In this document: positions 37,888 to 46,033 of the stretch, piece after piece
How positions within the stretch are numbered: the first letter of the stretch is position 1
Layout of the letters: the number at the start of each line of letters is the position of its first letter
Origin: Phyllobacterium sp. 21LDTY02-6
GTDB lineage: Bacteria > Pseudomonadota > Alphaproteobacteria > Rhizobiales > Rhizobiaceae
Length of the DNA: 64,000 nt
Assembly (NCBI RefSeq): GCF_023554255.2
Contig: NZ_JAMJWD020000001.1
Span: 682,001-746,000 of the forward strand
Reading direction: 5' to 3'
Made by a program: the position numbers and the translations under genes
Notes under the pieces: model-generated
Database searches by the model: none
Told to the model about the DNA's origin: nothing
The model's input: only the letters and a program-made list of their open reading frames with translations

Positions 37888-38970
37888 TTATTCGGCCTCC
37901 GGTACGAATTGGGCGCCGTCATAGCGTTGCAATTCGTAAACATTACCTATCCTCTGGCCGTTCTGGTCGAATTGCAGGGTGCCAAGCGCGGTCTCGAACT
38001 TGGTGTTGCGCAAAAGTTCGCTAATTGAACCGGCCTGCGTTTGCGCGGCAGTGAGCACGTTCAGCGCTGCCTCCGTCGCTGCAAAGGCTGCTATCGTATA
38101 TCCCTCGGGAGCCTTGCCGGCGAGTTCCACCGCATTCCTGGCGTTGCGGGCGGTGTCGAGGAACTGCGGCTCCGTCGGCGCGACCATCAGCGTTCCCGGC
38201 ACGAGATCGCCTTCCTTGCGGCTGGCATTCAGCGCTTCTCCGCCGATTATGGTGAGCTGGGTGCCCATTGTCTGCGCGCTGAGGCCGATGGATGCCGCAT
38301 CGTCGCGTTCCCCGCCGACGAAGACCTCGGTCGCGCCGGCGCGTTTCAACCGCCCGACCAGTGCGTTCTGGTTGTCCAGCCCTGGCCGGTATGTGTCGTT
38401 GTACACCGGCTTCAATCCTTTTTCCTCAAGCCGTGCCCTGACGCCGCCTGCGAGTTCGCGGCCCGAAATCGTGCCGTCATCGATGATGGCGAATGGCGTG
38501 GAGCGCCAGCGTTCCGCCAATATATCGCCGGTTTCCAGGATCGCCTTGCGTTCGGAAGGCGCTGTGCGGAATACCGCAAACGGCGGATCGGCACGCAGTT
38601 CCGTCAACGTCGGTGACCGGATCGCCGGGGTGATCACGACCACGCCCTTCTGGTTGAAGAGTGGAAGGGCAGCTTCGAGCGACTCGCTGCACAGGAAGCC
38701 GATCACGACCATCACGTCGGATTGTATCAGGCGCCGTGCCGCTTCCGCGCCGCCTTCCGCCTCGCACCGGTCATCTTCCGTAACGATCGTCGCACGATCC
38801 GCACCGCCATTCGCGGCTATCGCGGTGGAAACGCCAGTGACGATCTGGTCGCCGAGGCGCGCGAATGGGCCTGACAAGGGTGCTACGATACCGATCCTGT
38901 CTTCAGCATGCGCGGCACCGCAGACCATCAGGCTCAATCCCAAGAAAGCTGCCCGGATCATTGCCGTCAT
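37888..38970 (-). CDS. Branched-chain amino acid-type ABC transporter substrate-binding protein
   Basis: A 360-residue periplasmic binding protein of the LivJ/Leu-Ile-Val class. The ATG at 38970 opens a signal peptide (AAFLGLSLMVCGAAHA) and the mature part has IGIVAPLSGPFARLGDQ, TIVTEDDRCEAEGGAEAARRLI, VIGFLCSESLEAALPLF and YTIAAFAATEAALNVL. The frame continues 71 codons further upstream, but without family similarity. No permease or ATPase gene is adjacent, so it is an orphan that must use transporters encoded elsewhere or act as a sensor. The downstream P1 peptidase gene starts on the next base. Confidence 0.87.
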   Translation of the reverse strand: MTAMIRAAFLGLSLMVCGAAHAEDRIGIVAPLSGPFARLGDQIVTGVSTAIAANGGADRATIVTEDDRCEAEGGAEAARRLIQSDVMVVIGFLCSESLEAALPLFNQKGVVVITPAIRSPTLTELRADPPFAVFRTAPSERKAILETGDILAERWRSTPFAIIDDGTISGRELAGGVRARLEEKGLKPVYNDTYRPGLDNQNALVGRLKRAGATEVFVGGERDDAASIGLSAQTMGTQLTIIGGEALNASRKEGDLVPGTLMVAPTEPQFLDTARNARNAVELAGKAPEGYTIAAFAATEAALNVLTAAQTQAGSISELLRNTKFETALGTLQFDQNGQRIGNVYELQRYDGAQFVPEAE

Positions 38971-39105
38971 TGGACCTGTCGTAATTCCCTGTAAACCATT
39001 CGTACCATGCTTTTGGGTAGCGGTTTCCAGCGGTTGGCGCAATCGGGGGTCTATATAAAAGCTTTGGCTTGCTATACTGATGCGTGGGTTGAGTGGAAGA
39101 AAGCT

Positions 39106-39612
39106 GTGTTTATCGCCAAAGATCCTAAAATCGAGCCGCTGGCTTTTCGCAATGCAATGAGCCATTTCGCAGAAGCAGTGCATGTTGTGACCACAGATGG
39201 CCCGGCGGGTCGGCGCGGCGTGACCATTTCAGCCGTATGTTCGGTCTCGGATAATCCCGCGACCATGCTGGTGTGTCTCAACCGGGAACATGAGTCCAAT
39301 CATATATTCATCGAAAACAAGGTGTTCGCGCTGAATACGCTGTCCTTCGGTCATATGGCGCTGTCGGAAGCATTCTCCGGCAAAGGCAGCCTGTCGCAGG
39401 CCGACCGGTTTGCGCTCGGCGAATGGCAGACGCTGCAGACGGGCGCGCCCGTGCTTGCCGATGCGCTGGCAAGTTTCGATTGCCGTATCATCGAGACGCA
39501 TGAAGTCGCGACGCATTACGTGGTCTACGGACGGGTAACAGCTCTGAAAGGCGGTGGCGATGGCCAATCTCTCATCTATCTCGATCGTTCCTACCATCAT
39601 GTCGGCGGTTGA
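39106..39612 (+). CDS. Flavin reductase family protein
   Basis: A 168-residue FMN-binding split-barrel reductase (flavin reductase-like domain). It has AMSHFAEAVHVVTTDG, GRRGVTISAVCSVSDNPATMLVCLN and a C-terminal YGRVTAL then YLDRSYHHV. It probably supplies reduced FMN to a partner oxygenase. The GTG at 39106, preceded by GGAAGAAAG, begins the conserved part (DPKIEPLAFRNAMSHF); the frame opens earlier at 39007. It slightly precedes and is probably co-transcribed with the XdhC pair. Confidence 0.82.
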   Translation: MFIAKDPKIEPLAFRNAMSHFAEAVHVVTTDGPAGRRGVTISAVCSVSDNPATMLVCLNREHESNHIFIENKVFALNTLSFGHMALSEAFSGKGSLSQADRFALGEWQTLQTGAPVLADALASFDCRIIETHEVATHYVVYGRVTALKGGGDGQSLIYLDRSYHHVGG

Positions 39613-39614
39613 TC

Positions 39615-39938
39615 ATGGTGTCCGAGACGTCTGATCCGCTTTTCATCGCCGAAGGCTGGATGAACAATGGACGCGCTGTCGCCATAGCGACTGTCGTCGA
39701 GACGTGGGGATCGTCGCCGCGGCCTGCCGGCAGTCAATTGGCGATCGACGAGGATGGCAACTTCGAGGGATCGGTCTCGGGCGGCTGCGTCGAGGCCGAA
39801 GTGATCACGACCGCGATCGACGTCATCAGGTCCGGCGAGCCGACCATGCTGGAATTCGGCGTTGCGGACGAGGTGGCCTGGAGAGCGGGACTTTCCTGTG
39901 GCGGCCGCATCAGGATTTATCTCGAGCGGCTGGGCTGA
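39615..39938 (+). CDS. XdhC/CoxI family protein, N-terminal domain only
   Basis: A 107-residue protein equal to the N-terminal XdhC/CoxI domain. It includes VAIATVVETWGSSPRPAGSQ, the SVSGGCVEAEV block with the cofactor-associated cysteine and a second cysteine in GLSCGGRIRIYLE. XdhC proteins bind and sulfurate molybdenum cofactor for xanthine and CO dehydrogenases. The C-terminal Rossmann half is encoded by the next ORF, starting 2 bases after this stop. Many Hyphomicrobiales encode the halves as separate genes, so I treat it as a true split rather than a broken gene. Confidence 0.8.
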   Translation: MVSETSDPLFIAEGWMNNGRAVAIATVVETWGSSPRPAGSQLAIDEDGNFEGSVSGGCVEAEVITTAIDVIRSGEPTMLEFGVADEVAWRAGLSCGGRIRIYLERLG

Positions 39939-39940
39939 CA

Positions 39941-40642
39941 GTGGATCCTTTTTGTCTGAAAAAGCTCAACCAGGCCCGCCGATTGCGGCAGGCCGCCATA
40001 CATCTGACCGACCTCGCCGATGGCCGGGACAGGGTGATATTGCAGAACGACGCCGTTGCGGGCGAGCTAGGCGCTGCCATAGCACAGACTTTCGCAGCCG
40101 GACGTTCCCGGCTGGTGACCGCCAACGGCCGCGAGTTCTTTCTCAATCTGCACCAGCCGGCGCTGCGTCTCGTTCTCGTGGGCGCCGTGCACGTCAGCCA
40201 GACACTGGCGCCTATGGCGGCCAAGCTCGGCTATGAGGTCGAAATCATCGATCCCCGCACCGGATTTGCAACGAGCGCGCGTTTTCCTGAGACTGAGGTT
40301 ATCGCCGAATGGCCGCAGGATGTGCTGACGAACAGGCCGCTCGATCGCTACAGTGCGCTTGCCGCCCTGTCGCACGATCCGAAGATCGATGATCCGGCGC
40401 TTGAAAGCGCGCTTGAAGCGGGCTGCTTCTATATCGGGGCGCTTGGCAGCCGGAAAACCCATGAGAAGCGCATCGAAAGGCTGCGCCAGAAAGGCATTGA
40501 CGACGACCGGCTGCGGCGGGTGCACGCGCCAATTGGACTCGCGATCGGTGCGGCCAACCCACAGGAAATAGCGGTCGCCATCCTCGCTGAAGTCGTTCAG
40601 GCGTTTCGAGTTGGTTCGATTGCCGAGGAGGCGCGGAATTGA
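39941..40642 (+). CDS. XdhC family protein, Rossmann (C-terminal) domain
   Basis: A 233-residue protein starting at GTG 39941, in a different frame from the previous ORF. It carries LVLVGAVHVSQTLAPMAAKLGYEVEIIDPR, an XdhC-type nucleotide-binding motif, and FYIGALGSRKTHEKRIERL and IHAPIG-like VHAPIGLAIGA blocks. Together with the 107-residue upstream protein it makes a complete XdhC. The last codons contain GAGGAG, which serves as ribosome site for the next gene. No molybdenum hydroxylase structural gene is in the window; modABC at 62 kb supplies molybdate. Confidence 0.82.
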   Translation: MDPFCLKKLNQARRLRQAAIHLTDLADGRDRVILQNDAVAGELGAAIAQTFAAGRSRLVTANGREFFLNLHQPALRLVLVGAVHVSQTLAPMAAKLGYEVEIIDPRTGFATSARFPETEVIAEWPQDVLTNRPLDRYSALAALSHDPKIDDPALESALEAGCFYIGALGSRKTHEKRIERLRQKGIDDDRLRRVHAPIGLAIGAANPQEIAVAILAEVVQAFRVGSIAEEARN

Positions 40643-41544
40643 GGGGAATGGCGTTGAGTAGGATGGTTTTGAAAGCGGTTTTGCTTTCCTCGATGATGTC
40701 GCTGGCCGGGCTGTCGTACGGTTCTGCCGCAGAACTCGCGCCCTACAGGGACGAATTGTTCCAGTATCCGGGCATATTGCAGACGGGGGATTCCGGCGAT
40801 TACCTCGTCGTCGATTATGACGAGATGCGCGACATCAATGGGCGCGACCAGATACCCGAGCGCCGCGTCAAGCAAGCCTATGTATCGTTGCAGCCGAAGC
40901 GTTCCCAGAAGGACCTGGTGTTCCGGACGAGCGGAAGCGGAGTAAAGGCGATGGTCGTCGGCGACATCGGCGACCGGCCGGCATTGGTGGTCATTTATCT
41001 CCACGGTCAGGGCGGCAATCGCCAGCAGGGCATGAATGATTATACTTTTGGCGGAAATTTCAATCGCCTGAAGAACCTGATGGCGCGCAATGACGGCGTC
41101 TATATAAGCCCGGATTTTACCGATTTCGGGCCAAAGGGCGAAGAAGAGATAGCTTCGCTGGTCGGGTATGTTGCGGGACAGGCACCATCAGCCAGGATTA
41201 TCATCGCCTGCGGCTCCATGGGCGGCCAATTGTGCTGGAGCGTGGCGGCCAACCAGCAGGCGGGGCAAAGCATAGCGGGTCTCGTCCTGCTCGGTTCGTT
41301 GTGGGATGAAGACTTCATTGGTTCAGCGGCCTACAAGCGCCGCGTACCGGTGTTTTTCGGTCATGGCAGCCGCGATCCGGTGTTCGCGGTTGAGAAGCAG
41401 GAAGCCTTCTACCGCAAGCTGCGTAGCGGTGCGAAGAACTATCCGGTTCGCTTCCATCGTTTCGAGGGCGGGAACCACGGCACGCCGATCCGGATGACCG
41501 ACTGGAGGGCGGCCTTGAACTGGATGCTTTCCAAGGCTCCATGA
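40639..41544 (+). CDS. Secreted alpha/beta-hydrolase-like protein
   Basis: A 301-residue protein with an N-terminal signal peptide (MMSLAGLSYGSAAELAPYRD), so it is likely periplasmic. The hydrolase fold is shown by VVIYLHGQGGNR (oxyanion-type loop), ACGSMGGQL (nucleophile elbow G-x-S-x-G), GSRDPVFAVEKQ (acid residue) and GGNHGTPI (catalytic His). The substrate is unknown. The TTG start at 40639 is favoured by GAGGAG 8 bases upstream and overlaps the XdhC stop (TTGA); ATG 40648 is the alternative. It is the last of a tight run with the flavin reductase and XdhC genes. Confidence 0.75.
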   Translation: MRGMALSRMVLKAVLLSSMMSLAGLSYGSAAELAPYRDELFQYPGILQTGDSGDYLVVDYDEMRDINGRDQIPERRVKQAYVSLQPKRSQKDLVFRTSGSGVKAMVVGDIGDRPALVVIYLHGQGGNRQQGMNDYTFGGNFNRLKNLMARNDGVYISPDFTDFGPKGEEEIASLVGYVAGQAPSARIIIACGSMGGQLCWSVAANQQAGQSIAGLVLLGSLWDEDFIGSAAYKRRVPVFFGHGSRDPVFAVEKQEAFYRKLRSGAKNYPVRFHRFEGGNHGTPIRMTDWRAALNWMLSKAP

Positions 41545-41667
41545 AGGCTTTGTTTCATGTTGCAATAAAGTCCCAGTGTGGCAGCTGTGCCACTCGACAA
41601 TTGTTAAAAAGCGAATAGTTTCCGGCCAATATTCAGCCATTCAAAAGACGATTTTGCGGAGAAAGCA

Positions 41668-42105
41668 ATGGGTCTGCCCAACAACATTCTATGCCGGATT
41701 GCCCCTTTGGCGATCCTTGTCCCGCTGGCAGCGTGTTCGACCACGAGCGACATCGGATCGCGCCCGGTGATCATTCCAACCTTCGCGCCGCCACGCCCGC
41801 CGGTTGACGCTGCTCTCGCCGACCCTTGCATATCGGCGGCTTCGGCCAAGTATTTCCTTGCCGAACGCCATATCAAGGTCATCGACTCGGAAGCCGTCGG
41901 CGGTGGTGTCAACCATGTTCGGCTGAAGGCCGATATCCGCGACGCTCTCTGCACCGTCACGGACAAGGGCAAGGTCCGTTCCGTCGTGGATACGATGCCG
42001 AAGAGCGCCGACCAGGTTGCCGCCGAAGAGGCTGCCGCCCGCAAGGCGGCATCGGGGCAGGCGGAAGCGCCCGCGCCCGTCAAGAAGGCCAGGAAGAAGA
42101 GCTGA
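41668..42105 (+). CDS. Small predicted lipoprotein
   Basis: A 145-residue protein with a type II signal (LAILVPLAAC, lipidated Cys23). The mature part has two cysteines (DPCISAASAKYF and RDALCTVTDKGKV) spaced to form a disulfide, then an Ala/Lys-rich C-terminus ending in KKARKKS. No known function; it probably sits at the inner leaflet of the outer membrane or the inner membrane surface. A hairpin (GAAGAAGCGG/CCGCTTCTTC, 42116-42150) lies between it and the convergent gene and may end its transcript. Confidence 0.75.
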   Translation: MGLPNNILCRIAPLAILVPLAACSTTSDIGSRPVIIPTFAPPRPPVDAALADPCISAASAKYFLAERHIKVIDSEAVGGGVNHVRLKADIRDALCTVTDKGKVRSVVDTMPKSADQVAAEEAAARKAASGQAEAPAPVKKARKKS

Positions 42106-42115
42106 GCCCAAAGGC

Positions 42116-42150
42116 GAAGAAGCGGCGCAGCATCAGCTATCCGCTTCTTC
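42116..42150. terminator. 10-bp hairpin at a convergent gene junction
   Basis: GAAGAAGCGG (42116-42125) pairs with CCGCTTCTTC (42141-42150) around a 15-base loop. It sits where the lipoprotein gene (stop 42105) meets the diacylglycerol-kinase-like gene (stop 42133, minus). No U-run, so termination is uncertain. Confidence 0.35.
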
Positions 42151-43056
42151 CGCGCCCGGCGAACGCGGCACCAGCACTTTCAGTTCACCAGGGTGGATCT
42201 GTATTTTCACGTCGCGCGGAAGTTGTATCAACTCGCCGTCGATGGTCGCCTTGGCGTGCTTCCTCAGATGCGGGAAGTGAAGCTCGATCGTCCTGGCAAA
42301 TTTCTCCTCGACATCCGGATGGTCCCGCCACGAGCCGGTAAAGACGCTAAGGGCGAGCTTCGCGATGGAGGCGGGCGTCGGTTTGCGCGCGATATAGATT
42401 CCAAGCTCGCCTCTGCCGAGCTTGTCGGGCACAGGCAACATGCCTTGCCCATAGGGATTGTTGGCGACGGATACAGCCGAGACTTTTCTTTCGCTCGCCT
42501 TGCCGTTCAAGGTCATGCGCACCTTGAAGTTCGGCGGTTTGCTGACTGCCTTCGCAAAGGCCCGCAAGCTCGCAAGTCGCTTGCCCCATCGTGAACTATA
42601 TTCCAGCGTGTTGCGGAATTCGATCATCTGGGGCTGGAAGCCGATGGAGAACTGATGGACGAAGCTCTCATCATTGGCGGTGGAGATATCGACGGCGATG
42701 ATCTCGCCGGTGGCGAGGCTTTCCAGAGCTGCCGTCAGATCCAACGGGATCTTGAGCGCACGGGCGAAGAGATTCATCGTCCCTGCCGGTAGAACGGCGA
42801 GCGGAATGCCGGCTTTCCATGCGATATCGGCGGCGGCCGAGATCGTCCCGTCGCCGCCGCCGGCCATCAATACCGGCTCACCGGATTCGCCTGCGACCCG
42901 TTGCATCGCCTTGACCATGTCTTTTCCCGAGACGATCTCGCTGCTGAATTCGTGGCCGCGCTCTTCGAACAGGGTTTTTGCCGTCTGGCTGAATTGCTGC
43001 ATATCGGTGGTGCGGAATGTTCCGCCATCCCGATTGAAAACGGCGTGAATTCTCAT
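42133..43056 (-). CDS. Diacylglycerol/sphingosine kinase-family protein
   Basis: A 307-residue lipid kinase of the DAGK catalytic-domain family. It has LMAGGGDGTISAAADIAW (the GGGDGT nucleotide loop) and VLPAGTMNLFARAL (the PxGTxN motif), with the C-terminal beta-sandwich including VSVANNPYGQGMLPVP. Relatives phosphorylate diacylglycerol or related lipids at the membrane, and some (YegS) use phosphatidylglycerol. The start ATG 43056 begins at the first strand (RIHAVFNRDGG). It is next to glucan and lipid-modifying genes but not visibly in an operon. Confidence 0.87.
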   Translation of the reverse strand: MRIHAVFNRDGGTFRTTDMQQFSQTAKTLFEERGHEFSSEIVSGKDMVKAMQRVAGESGEPVLMAGGGDGTISAAADIAWKAGIPLAVLPAGTMNLFARALKIPLDLTAALESLATGEIIAVDISTANDESFVHQFSIGFQPQMIEFRNTLEYSSRWGKRLASLRAFAKAVSKPPNFKVRMTLNGKASERKVSAVSVANNPYGQGMLPVPDKLGRGELGIYIARKPTPASIAKLALSVFTGSWRDHPDVEEKFARTIELHFPHLRKHAKATIDGELIQLPRDVKIQIHPGELKVLVPRSPGAEEADS

Positions 43057-43090
43057 TCATGGCCCCTCTGTTGGCGGATGGCGCTGCCGC

Positions 43091-44395
43091 TCACCCCGGA
43101 CACGAGCAATGGTCGAGGCTGGATTTGGTTCCCTGCGCCTTTCCCAGATGAGGACTGTCAAACCCGAGTTCGGCCAGCGCACCCCTTATTTCCACGGCGC
43201 TCATGAACAGGCGCCAGAGCAGGCCGCTGCGGTAGTTCTCGATCATGGCGATGATCGGTCCCTGGTCGATGGCGAGGTAGGTTCGGGCAAACCAGTTGAG
43301 CGAAGGGGCGAAGGCATCGACGAAGCCAAAGCGGCCACCGATGCGGCCTCGGGGCAACGACAGGAAATAGCGCAGCGCCTGCAGCGATTCCTCTGGCAGA
43401 TAGGGCATGCTGCTCAAGGAGGCGGTCGGCGCGATCACGCCATTATCCGTTGCCGGAGAGCCGACGCTATAGCCTTTCGGCCCATGGCTCGACGTCAATC
43501 CCCAACAGAACGGGGCATGGCCCGCCTGGACGCTATGATTATAGTTGATGCGGCAATGGGCAACATTCTGCTCCCAATAGTCGGCATAGCGATCAACCAG
43601 GCCGCGGGGATCGAGGCCGCAGAAGGAATAATGGGCGAAGAAGAGCGGCCCGCCGAAATCCGGCCCGAGCGGCAGTTTGACCCCGTAGAAGCTTTGACCG
43701 TTGCGCAGCGCGCCATTGGCGGCAAAACCCTCATGATAGATGATCGGGTCGATCGCTGCCGTGGGTGACGCCGCTGCCAGGAGATAGGTAATCAGAGCCT
43801 CATTCCAGCCCCGGACAGGAACGTTGCGCCGAAAGCCATGTCGGGGGCTGCGGTGCCAATAAAGCACTCTCTCGCCGGATTTGATGTGTGAGGTCCAGCG
43901 AACTTCGCGCCACAGGCCGTCGATGCGGCTCCGGATATCGACCTCATCGTTGCAATCGCCGGAAAAATACTGCCGGGCGCAGATGAGACCTTGCATCAGC
44001 AGGGAGGTTTCGACGAGGTCGCCGCCGTCGTCGAGCCGGGAAAAAGGCACCGTCGAACCGTCCATTCCATTGATGAAATGCGGAAAGACGCCATCATAGC
44101 GCCGCGCGCCTTCAAGGGCGGTCAGCATCCGGTCAAGCCTGGTGGTCGCTTGCGTTCGGTCAATCCAGCCCCGCTCGACGCCGATGATGATCGCCATGAT
44201 CGCAAAGCCCGAACCACCGATTGCGACGAGATCGTTCTTTGGATCGGCCGTCCGTCCGGATCGGTCGCGCGCGAGGCCGCTCGCCGGATGCGCGCCATCC
44301 CAGAAATAGCGAAAGCTCTGGCGCTGGATCTCCTCCAGCAGATCATCATCTTTGCCAGCGACGATTGACGATTGCGGCTCTATTCTTAAATTCAT
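43091..44395 (-). CDS. GH144-like glucan hydrolase (COG5368 glycoamylase family)
   Basis: A 434-residue protein of the family called putative glucoamylase (PF10091/GH144), whose characterised members cleave beta-1,2-glucan. The opening LLEEIQRQSFRYFWDGAHP and the blocks SGERVLYWHRSPRHGF, FAHYSFCGLDPRG, CWGLTSSHGPKGY and FVDAFAPSLNWF are the family signature. Hyphomicrobiales make cyclic beta-1,2-glucan, whose synthase carries a related domain. The start at 44395 is placed at the family N-terminus; the frame runs on to 45133 as a shadow of the neighbouring gene. No signal peptide is visible, which is odd for a periplasmic glucan; a cytoplasmic role is possible. Confidence 0.82.
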   Translation of the reverse strand: MNLRIEPQSSIVAGKDDDLLEEIQRQSFRYFWDGAHPASGLARDRSGRTADPKNDLVAIGGSGFAIMAIIIGVERGWIDRTQATTRLDRMLTALEGARRYDGVFPHFINGMDGSTVPFSRLDDGGDLVETSLLMQGLICARQYFSGDCNDEVDIRSRIDGLWREVRWTSHIKSGERVLYWHRSPRHGFRRNVPVRGWNEALITYLLAAASPTAAIDPIIYHEGFAANGALRNGQSFYGVKLPLGPDFGGPLFFAHYSFCGLDPRGLVDRYADYWEQNVAHCRINYNHSVQAGHAPFCWGLTSSHGPKGYSVGSPATDNGVIAPTASLSSMPYLPEESLQALRYFLSLPRGRIGGRFGFVDAFAPSLNWFARTYLAIDQGPIIAMIENYRSGLLWRLFMSAVEIRGALAELGFDSPHLGKAQGTKSSLDHCSCPG

Positions 44396-44482
44396 GTGAA
44401 CAGTTTGCGCATACTGATCGGCAGCGAAACAGCTAATGCGCGCGAGACGCGCTTCTCCACAATCCATAGGGGCAATCCGGTC

Positions 44483-45178
44483 ATGAAAAACGACCACTAT
44501 AGTTTCGAGCCGCAACCACAGCCATTCCTGCGGATAAAGCAGTCGGAAAAACTGTTTCCGGTGCACCGAATCTACTGTGTCGGCCGCAATTATGCGGATC
44601 ATGCCATCGAAATGGGCCACGATCCAAACCGGGAACCGCCGTTTTTCTTCCAGAAGAACCCCGATTCGCTCGTGATAGACGGGGCCGATTTTCCCTATCC
44701 GGGCGCCAGCAGTGACGTGCATTTCGAAATGGAACTGGTGGTCGCAATCGGCAAGGACGGCGCGGGGATCGCCGCCCAAGATGCGCTGGACCACGTGTTC
44801 GGCTATGCGGCAGGGCTCGACATGACCCGCCGCGACCTGCAGGGCGAAGCCAAGAAGCTCGGCAGACCCTGGGAGACCGGGAAGGCGTTCGAAGCGTCGG
44901 CGCCATGTTCCGAGATTGTGCCGGTATCGATGATCGACCATCCGGGCGAGGGCGCAATCTGGCTGAAGGTCAATGGCGTCGAACGCCAGCGCGGCGACCT
45001 GCGTCAGATGATCTGGAACGTATCGGAGACCATCGCCTTTCTGTCGACGCTGTTCACCCTGAGGGCAGGCGATCTTATCTTTTCCGGTACGCCGGCGGGC
45101 GTTGGCGCCATCCAGCGCGGCGACGAACTGCATGGAGGTGTCGATGGCGTGGCCGAAATTCGGACCAAGGTGGTCTGA
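44483..45178 (+). CDS. Fumarylacetoacetate hydrolase family protein
   Basis: A 231-residue FAH-fold hydrolase or decarboxylase. It has IYCVGRNYADHAIEMG, PPFFFQKNPDSLV, SDVHFEMELVVAIGKDG with the metal-binding E-x-E glutamates, and DLIFSGTPAGVGAIQRGDEL. Members act on acylpyruvates, oxaloacetate or catabolic ketoacids (FAHD1-like). The ATG at 44483 starts the conserved region. It is divergent from the glucan hydrolase gene. Confidence 0.9.
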   Translation: MKNDHYSFEPQPQPFLRIKQSEKLFPVHRIYCVGRNYADHAIEMGHDPNREPPFFFQKNPDSLVIDGADFPYPGASSDVHFEMELVVAIGKDGAGIAAQDALDHVFGYAAGLDMTRRDLQGEAKKLGRPWETGKAFEASAPCSEIVPVSMIDHPGEGAIWLKVNGVERQRGDLRQMIWNVSETIAFLSTLFTLRAGDLIFSGTPAGVGAIQRGDELHGGVDGVAEIRTKVV

Positions 45179-45425
45179 AGATCAAACTTCGCCGACAAAA
45201 TGACCTTGTTCGCGACACCTCGACGAACAATAATTCAGGGGAGCAGTTGCAACTGCAGCGCGTAAAATCATCGCCAAATCAATCATGTGCAACTGCGCCG
45301 CCGGCTAATGAATAAAATTGTGATCGGATGTGAGAAATTTGTCCCTTGTATTTGATTTCAAATGGTTTTACCTGACTGAAGTATAACGTCAAGCTCCCTC
45401 TCCATTGTGTCTGCATGGTATCCGG

Positions 45426-45905
45426 ATGAATCATCGCATCGTTTTTGGTTCTTACCCAATCCCTCGCTTTGCGGGGATTGCCAGCCATAATTTCGTCGCC
45501 TGGACCGATGCGGATGGGCGGCCGCTCTACGAGATCAATGGCGGTGCGGCAAATGCCGATGGCAGTTTCAACTATTGTGCGGTCAAGGGACCGCTGACGG
45601 CGGTCGTTACCGACTACCGGCACCGCGATCTGACCTATTATCCTGAATTCTACGTTCGGCCGACATCGGTTTCGAACGTCCTGATGGAAGCGCCCTTTGC
45701 CGTCATCGCCGCACGCTGGAATGCTGCGGTAGAGGTGGCGGAGATGATAAGGCAGTCCGGTCTGCGCTATTCCTTCCTGGTGCAGAACAGCAATAGCGTC
45801 GCCACGGCCATAACCGAAGCCATGGGCCTTACGCCTCCCTCGGCCGCAATAGGGAGGCTGAAGGCGCCGGGAAGCTTCCGGAGACTTGCCCTGAAGGCTG
45901 CCTGA
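45426..45905 (+). CDS. Hypothetical protein, not recognised
   Basis: I do not recognise this 159-residue protein. It begins MNHRIVFGSYPIPRFAGIAS, has an early histidine in GIASHNFVAW, repeated glycine-asparagine turns (EINGGAANADGSF) and a later LVQNSNSVATAITEAMGL segment. An early His followed by a late polar-Asn/Ser pair recalls the order in papain-like permuted hydrolases (LRAT/NlpC relatives), but with Ser where Cys is usual; this is speculative. There is no signal peptide or membrane helix. The leader carries an ATTTGA-TT-TCAAAT dyad (45350-45363). No operon partner is evident; the next gene is 128 bases away. Confidence 0.55.
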   Translation: MNHRIVFGSYPIPRFAGIASHNFVAWTDADGRPLYEINGGAANADGSFNYCAVKGPLTAVVTDYRHRDLTYYPEFYVRPTSVSNVLMEAPFAVIAARWNAAVEVAEMIRQSGLRYSFLVQNSNSVATAITEAMGLTPPSAAIGRLKAPGSFRRLALKAA

Positions 45906-46033
45906 GGTCGGGCTGCCTGAGGCGCCCGGCATCATCGATAGTCAAGGCGCAATCCCGCCATTATTTGATTGCTAATGACGGCGTCCCGAATTCATGTTGA
46001 TTTGGGGATGTTCAACCGTCGAAGGCGGTCCTC

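Noticed and set aside
44396-45133. N-terminal extension of the glucan hydrolase frame to 680 residues
   Set aside because: The extension is entirely opposite the fumarylacetoacetase-like gene; family similarity begins at the ATG at 44395.
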